In this document: piece after piece, positions 4,955-7,007 of the stretch
How the letters are laid out: every line of letters begins with the position of its first letter
Numbering within the stretch: the stretch's first letter is position 1
DNA from: Planctomycetota bacterium
GTDB taxonomy: Bacteria; Planctomycetota; Phycisphaerae; Sedimentisphaerales; Anaerohalosphaeraceae
DNA: 7,007 bases
Direction: 5' to 3'
Assembly: GCA_019456245.1 (NCBI GenBank)
Contig: VRUF01000148.1
Location: forward strand, 1 to 7,007
Made by a program: the position numbers and the translations under genes
The notes under the pieces: generated by a model
What the model saw: the letters and a program-made list of their open reading frames with translations, nothing else
Told to the model about the DNA's origin: nothing
Databases searched by the model: none

Positions 4955-5431
4955 TCAATCAAGTAAACTTTTCAACTGGTTCTGATCGAATGGCTGAACT
5001 TTTCCTTGATTGCATATGTGCAAATGTTCTTCTGGCGGATCAGCATGTTCATGAAAGAGTTTCTTAGCCCTACCGTTAGTAATATGGTGTATGTTTCGGT
5101 GGCACACATCACCAGTGTTGCTAATTTCTTCCACTAATACTGGAGTTGGAACATTATTTGGATTGGGAACTGGTGGGCTTAGAATGGAAAAATCGAAGGT
5201 CCAGAATACACAAGGTTCAGTAAACGTGCGACCGTAATATTTAGCTATGTGCTGACAAATGCAATCCCCATCTTCGTCTGGGCATGCACATTTAGTATCG
5301 AATGCTGAGATGCCAGTTTTTCCATCAGGGGTGTCATCTCGGCACCCTGTGGAATGTTTGAAGGCCACGTTCGAAAACCGCTGTCGGCGGAAATCAAATT
5401 GCCGGGGATTGATGATTCGCGTGAGGTCCAT
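4955..5431 (-). CDS. Cys/His-rich conserved protein, third gene of operon (158 aa)
   Basis: The function is unknown. The protein resembles a conserved accessory family starting LTRIINPRQFDFRRQRFS (3-20) and carrying SNTGDVCHRNIHHITNGRAKK (104-124). It has eight cysteines (30, 48, 50, 57, 59, 74, 110, 140). The cluster C48-x-C50-x6-C57-x-C59-x-H61 could bind a metal, but this is inference. The ATG at 5431 is the only methionine in the frame, so the start is nearly forced. It is preceded by AGGCGAAGAAGA, a weak ribosome site. The first 187 bases overlap the end of the upstream gene in another frame. No attC follows the stop; the repeat block begins instead. Confidence 0.65.
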   Translation of the reverse strand: MDLTRIINPRQFDFRRQRFSNVAFKHSTGCRDDTPDGKTGISAFDTKCACPDEDGDCICQHIAKYYGRTFTEPCVFWTFDFSILSPPVPNPNNVPTPVLVEEISNTGDVCHRNIHHITNGRAKKLFHEHADPPEEHLHICNQGKVQPFDQNQLKSLLD

Positions 5432-5838
5432 TCTTCTTCGCCTAATAAATCATTAAGATACGAGTATGCAGCCTTGATGGAGACTTGTTCAATCTCACTG
5501 ACTTCTTTGAAGCTAAATCCCTCTCCCTCTTCAATGTGCACGTCAACCGTTAAACTGGGTTGGATAACAATCTCTAGGCATCGAGCACCTTTATAGAAAG
5601 CTACTGCAACATCGCCATGAAGGCCGGGGAAAGCATTGGCGTCAAAGTCGAGTGATGCACCGTAAGTATACATGCTCTCAGCTATTAGTATCACTACGTC
5701 GGAGATAGGCATACCTTCGCCGTGACTCCAGCCGGGTTCAAGTAAAGCGAAATTACGAATTTTTCTGATTGTAGGAACTATAGCTGAATCTGATATCCCG
5801 AATGACCTTAGTATTCGAAAATCGGATGATTCATTCAT
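5245..5838 (-). CDS. conserved protein of unknown function, second gene of operon (197 aa)
   Basis: The function is unknown. The core pattern is FRILRSFGISDSAIVPTIRK (7-26), then NFALLEPGWSHGEGMPISD (29-47), FPGLHGDVAVAFYKGARCLEI (about 69-89), and a following segment that ends YLNDLLGEEEW. This resembles a family seen in mobile and accessory DNA with the same neighbours. It lacks a signal peptide and membrane segments and looks like an alpha/beta cytosolic protein. The last 62 codons, from about WTSRESS onward, overlap the next gene and are of lower complexity. The ATG at 5838 overlaps the stop of the preceding gene by ATGA, so translation is probably coupled. A frameshift shortening the tail is the alternative to true dual coding. 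Confidence 0.7.
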   Translation of the reverse strand: MNESSDFRILRSFGISDSAIVPTIRKIRNFALLEPGWSHGEGMPISDVVILIAESMYTYGASLDFDANAFPGLHGDVAVAFYKGARCLEIVIQPSLTVDVHIEEGEGFSFKEVSEIEQVSIKAAYSYLNDLLGEEEWTSRESSIPGNLISADSGFRTWPSNIPQGAEMTPLMEKLASQHSILNVHAQTKMGIAFVST

Positions 5839-6131
5839 TTCGCCTTGTCCTTAAAAATTTCGTCTACCTGATCAGTAGTAAGAAGGTCTTGATCCGTGTT
5901 AGTTTCAAATTCCGAAACCATCCTCTCTAGCTTCTTGTATAGTGTCTTGGCGAGGGTATATGATATGTGCATCAATACAACAGGAAGACCATCTAGTTGG
6001 AATAGAACATATGAGTCCGCATTACTTAGGCCAATAGAAAAGCCATTTGCGTATTGTTTTGGAATATTAGGGTCGCTGACCGCCTTGCGTACTACGCTTG
6101 TTGGATCTGCCTTGTCCTGTTCTTGTGTCAT
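5835..6131 (-). CDS. small protein, first gene of three-gene operon (98 aa)
   Basis: The function is unknown. The middle segment YANGFSIGLSNADSYVLFQL, followed by an SYTLAKTLYKKLERMVSEFE helix, has the layout of DUF3467-like proteins (a YAN...F start, a beta sheet, then a helix of the AK-x-L type). That resemblance is suggestive only. The frame is open to an ATG at 6167. I prefer the ATG at 6131 because GAAGAGGG lies just ahead of it, while the earlier one has no ribosome site. The stop overlaps the next start by ATGA, which ties it to the 197-aa gene. An operator-like pair of dyads lies upstream at 6182-6213. Confidence 0.65.
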   Translation of the reverse strand: MTQEQDKADPTSVVRKAVSDPNIPKQYANGFSIGLSNADSYVLFQLDGLPVVLMHISYTLAKTLYKKLERMVSEFETNTDQDLLTTDQVDEIFKDKAK

Positions 6132-6135
6132 TTTT

Positions 6136-6143
6136 CCCTCTTC
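6136..6143 (-). promoter_or_regulatory. ribosome binding site deciding the 98-aa start
   Basis: On the minus strand this reads GAAGAGGG, 4 bases before the ATG at 6131. The upstream ATG at 6167 is preceded by ATCATCCATTACA, with no such site. Confidence 0.55.
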
Positions 6144-6181
6144 AGAAATTTTATCAGGTTGGCTCATTGTAATGGATGATC

Positions 6182-6213
6182 AAGAATATTCTTAACAATC
6201 ATATATGGTTGTT
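6182..6213 (-). promoter_or_regulatory. two adjacent dyads, operator candidate
   Basis: AAGAATATTCTT (6182-6193) is a perfect 12-bp palindrome. It touches a second dyad (6194-6213), with arms AACAATC and GGTTGTT around ATATAT, one mismatch. Both lie 15-46 bases before the longer start and within 85 bases of the preferred start of the three-gene operon. This is where a repressor would bind. I cannot place a convincing -35 and -10 pair. Confidence 0.4.
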
Positions 6214-6475
6214 CTCTACGGCGAGGAATTTAACCTGAACTGCATCCGCAAAGTTCCACAATTTGTTGATACCAAACTATTCTATTATTTTAATATACAG
6301 CATAATTGCCAGCGAATCAACCTCCAGGTCAGTCGAGACGCATGTTGATGTACGCCCAGGCTTCATGTTTACTCATCATTGTTAAATGTAAAACCATATT
6401 TTATCCCCTTCAACAGTTTTCGGTCGCCGCCGCCTGGAAAAAGCCCCCTCACCCGCGAGGTATCCCTATTTTCAA

Positions 6476-6540
6476 TCCGGCTACTGACGGACCTGTCCGG
6501 CCGCTGACGGATCTATTCTCAATCCGTCAACCGACGGATC
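6476..6540. repeat. three GACGGA dyads
   Basis: Three related dyads occur at 6476-6491, 6496-6512 and 6522-6539. Each pairs TCCG with a later GACGGA. The third is best: ATCCGTC-aacc-GACGGAT, perfect 7-bp arms. It could be a REP-type cluster or a repeated protein-binding site. Confidence 0.6.
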
Positions 6541-6728
6541 ATTCGACATTCATCATTTAACATTCTTCAATTCTCCCTTTGCGCCCTTTGCGTCCCGTAG
6601 GCCCGTCCGAAGGCGGGCTTTGCGGTTTTCTTTTCTCTCTTCTCTTTTCGCTCCACGCCCCACGCTCTTCGCTCTCCTCCGCGCTCTCAGCAGTTTCCCT
6701 CTTCCCATGCATTTTCCACATGCTTCTT

Positions 6729-6763
6729 CATTCAACATTCAACATTCATCAATCATCATTCAC
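6729..6763. repeat. degenerate heptamer tandem repeat
   Basis: Five consecutive 7-mers read CATTCAA, CATTCAA, CATTCAT, CAATCAT, CATTCAC. Similar words (CATTCATCATTTAACATTC) occur at 6547-6565. It is low-complexity tandem DNA with no evident function. Confidence 0.6.
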
Positions 6764-6859
6764 CCTCGCGCACCTGGCGCACCACGCGAACGACAGCCCC
6801 TTTTTTTTTGTTTAACCTCCACCCGCAATGAAAACGCAAACATTGAAAGGAGCAATGAC

Positions 6860-7007
6860 ATGATTCCATTTTTCAAGCCCGGTACTCGGACCTATATCCT
6901 GTCGGTGGTGGCGCTGGTGAGTGCGCTGCTGCTGCAGGCCCACGCCCAGGGTGTGCTGGCGTTGGCGCCGATGGTGAAGCTGGCGCTGGCGTTCGTCCTG
7001 ACGGTAG
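6860..7007 (+). CDS. small membrane protein, N-terminus only (at least 49 aa)
   Basis: The reading frame is open to the window edge, so the product is incomplete. It begins MIPFFKPGTRTY, followed by a hydrophobic helix (about 11-28) ending in LLLQAHAQG, then a second hydrophobic stretch (31-49). The first helix could be a signal peptide cut after AHA, or a membrane anchor. KPGTRTY-type starts occur in short membrane proteins of phage or accessory DNA, so a holin-like or small membrane protein is possible but not shown. AAAGGAG (6846-6852) sits 7 bases before the ATG, a good ribosome site. This is the only plus-strand gene and is much richer in G+C than the cassettes (row 6901-6960 has 44 G+C of 60), so it probably marks DNA outside the array. 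It is not an integron integrase. Confidence 0.6.
   Translation, partial: MIPFFKPGTRTYILSVVALVSALLLQAHAQGVLALAPMVKLALAFVLTV

Larger units (their letters stand above)
6214..6859. other. non-coding stretch with short repeats
   Basis: I see no supported gene or attC here. From left to right it holds an AT-rich upstream region (6214-6420), a cluster of TCCG..GACGGA dyads (6476-6540), a perfect tandem pair of CCCTTTGCG (6575-6583 and 6584-6592), a GCCCG/CGGGC hairpin with a T-rich tail (6601-6634), a pyrimidine-rich tract to about 6710, five heptamers of CATTCAN type (6729-6763), and a run of nine T (6801-6809). Confidence 0.6.

Noticed and set aside
4742..4966. Plus-strand open frame of 74 codons
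   Set aside because: It translates repeat palindromes, has no ribosome site, and runs into the end of the minus-strand gene.
6601..6634. GCCCG/CGGGC hairpin with T-rich tail, terminator-like on the plus strand
   Set aside because: No plus-strand gene lies upstream to terminate, the T tract is interrupted, and similar CGCC-gaa-GGCG stems occur among the repeats.
6828..6863. 11-codon plus-strand frame whose TGA overlaps the ATG of the last gene
   Set aside because: The ATGA overlap is neat, but the tiny frame has no ribosome site and its codons include the ribosome site of the next gene; probably chance.
6860..7007. Plus-strand gene as integron integrase
   Set aside because: Divergent position would suit intI, but the product is a hydrophobic small membrane protein without tyrosine recombinase features.

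Overview
The window looks like part of a chromosomal integron cassette array from an environmental Gram-negative bacterium, most likely a proteobacterium. All genes from about 160 to 6131 lie on the minus strand. Most are separated by attC-like recombination sites, with 7-bp boxes of the RYYYAAC...GTTRRRY type around an imperfect dyad (87-158, 1913-1971, 2421-2493, 3741-3833, plus a shortened one at 1327-1358). No integrase gene or attI is visible, so within this window it is an integrase-less attC cluster (CALIN-like) or the interior of a larger integron. The organism cannot be named. Intergenic DNA rich in REP-like palindromes, and a GC-rich gene at the right edge beside AT-rich cassettes, suggest a GC-rich host that has collected foreign genes.

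Layout from left to right. 1-77: a REP-like repeat. 87-158: attC. 161-514: DUF805 membrane protein. 515-1326: repeat-rich non-coding DNA that includes a second perfect copy of the 77-bp repeat. 1327-1358: shortened attC. 1353-1892: MltR/HEPN-like protein. 1913-1971: attC. 1975-2397: unknown 140-aa protein. 2421-2493: attC. 2488-3180 and 3203-3673: a two-gene cassette recognised as a Pycsar anti-phage system, with a pyrimidine nucleotide cyclase (PycC) and a membrane effector (PycTM). 3741-3833: attC. 3828-4478: conserved protein of unknown function with its own promoter. 4533-4954: second repeat block. 4955-6131: three tightly overlapping genes of unknown function, read as one operon. 6168-6859: non-coding DNA with dyads and short tandem repeats. 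6860 onward: start of a plus-strand small membrane protein, cut by the window edge.

How the genes work together. The only function that can be assigned with good confidence is Pycsar. On phage infection PycC should make cCMP or cUMP, which activates PycTM to disrupt the inner membrane and abort the infection. Its promoter region carries inverted copies of the word TAAGAGAC, and the same word recurs at the operon's 3' end. The other cassettes (MltR/HEPN-like, the GGAHVD protein, the three-gene overlapping module) are of unknown function, but their company makes them reasonable candidates for defence or stress roles. That last point is inference from context only.
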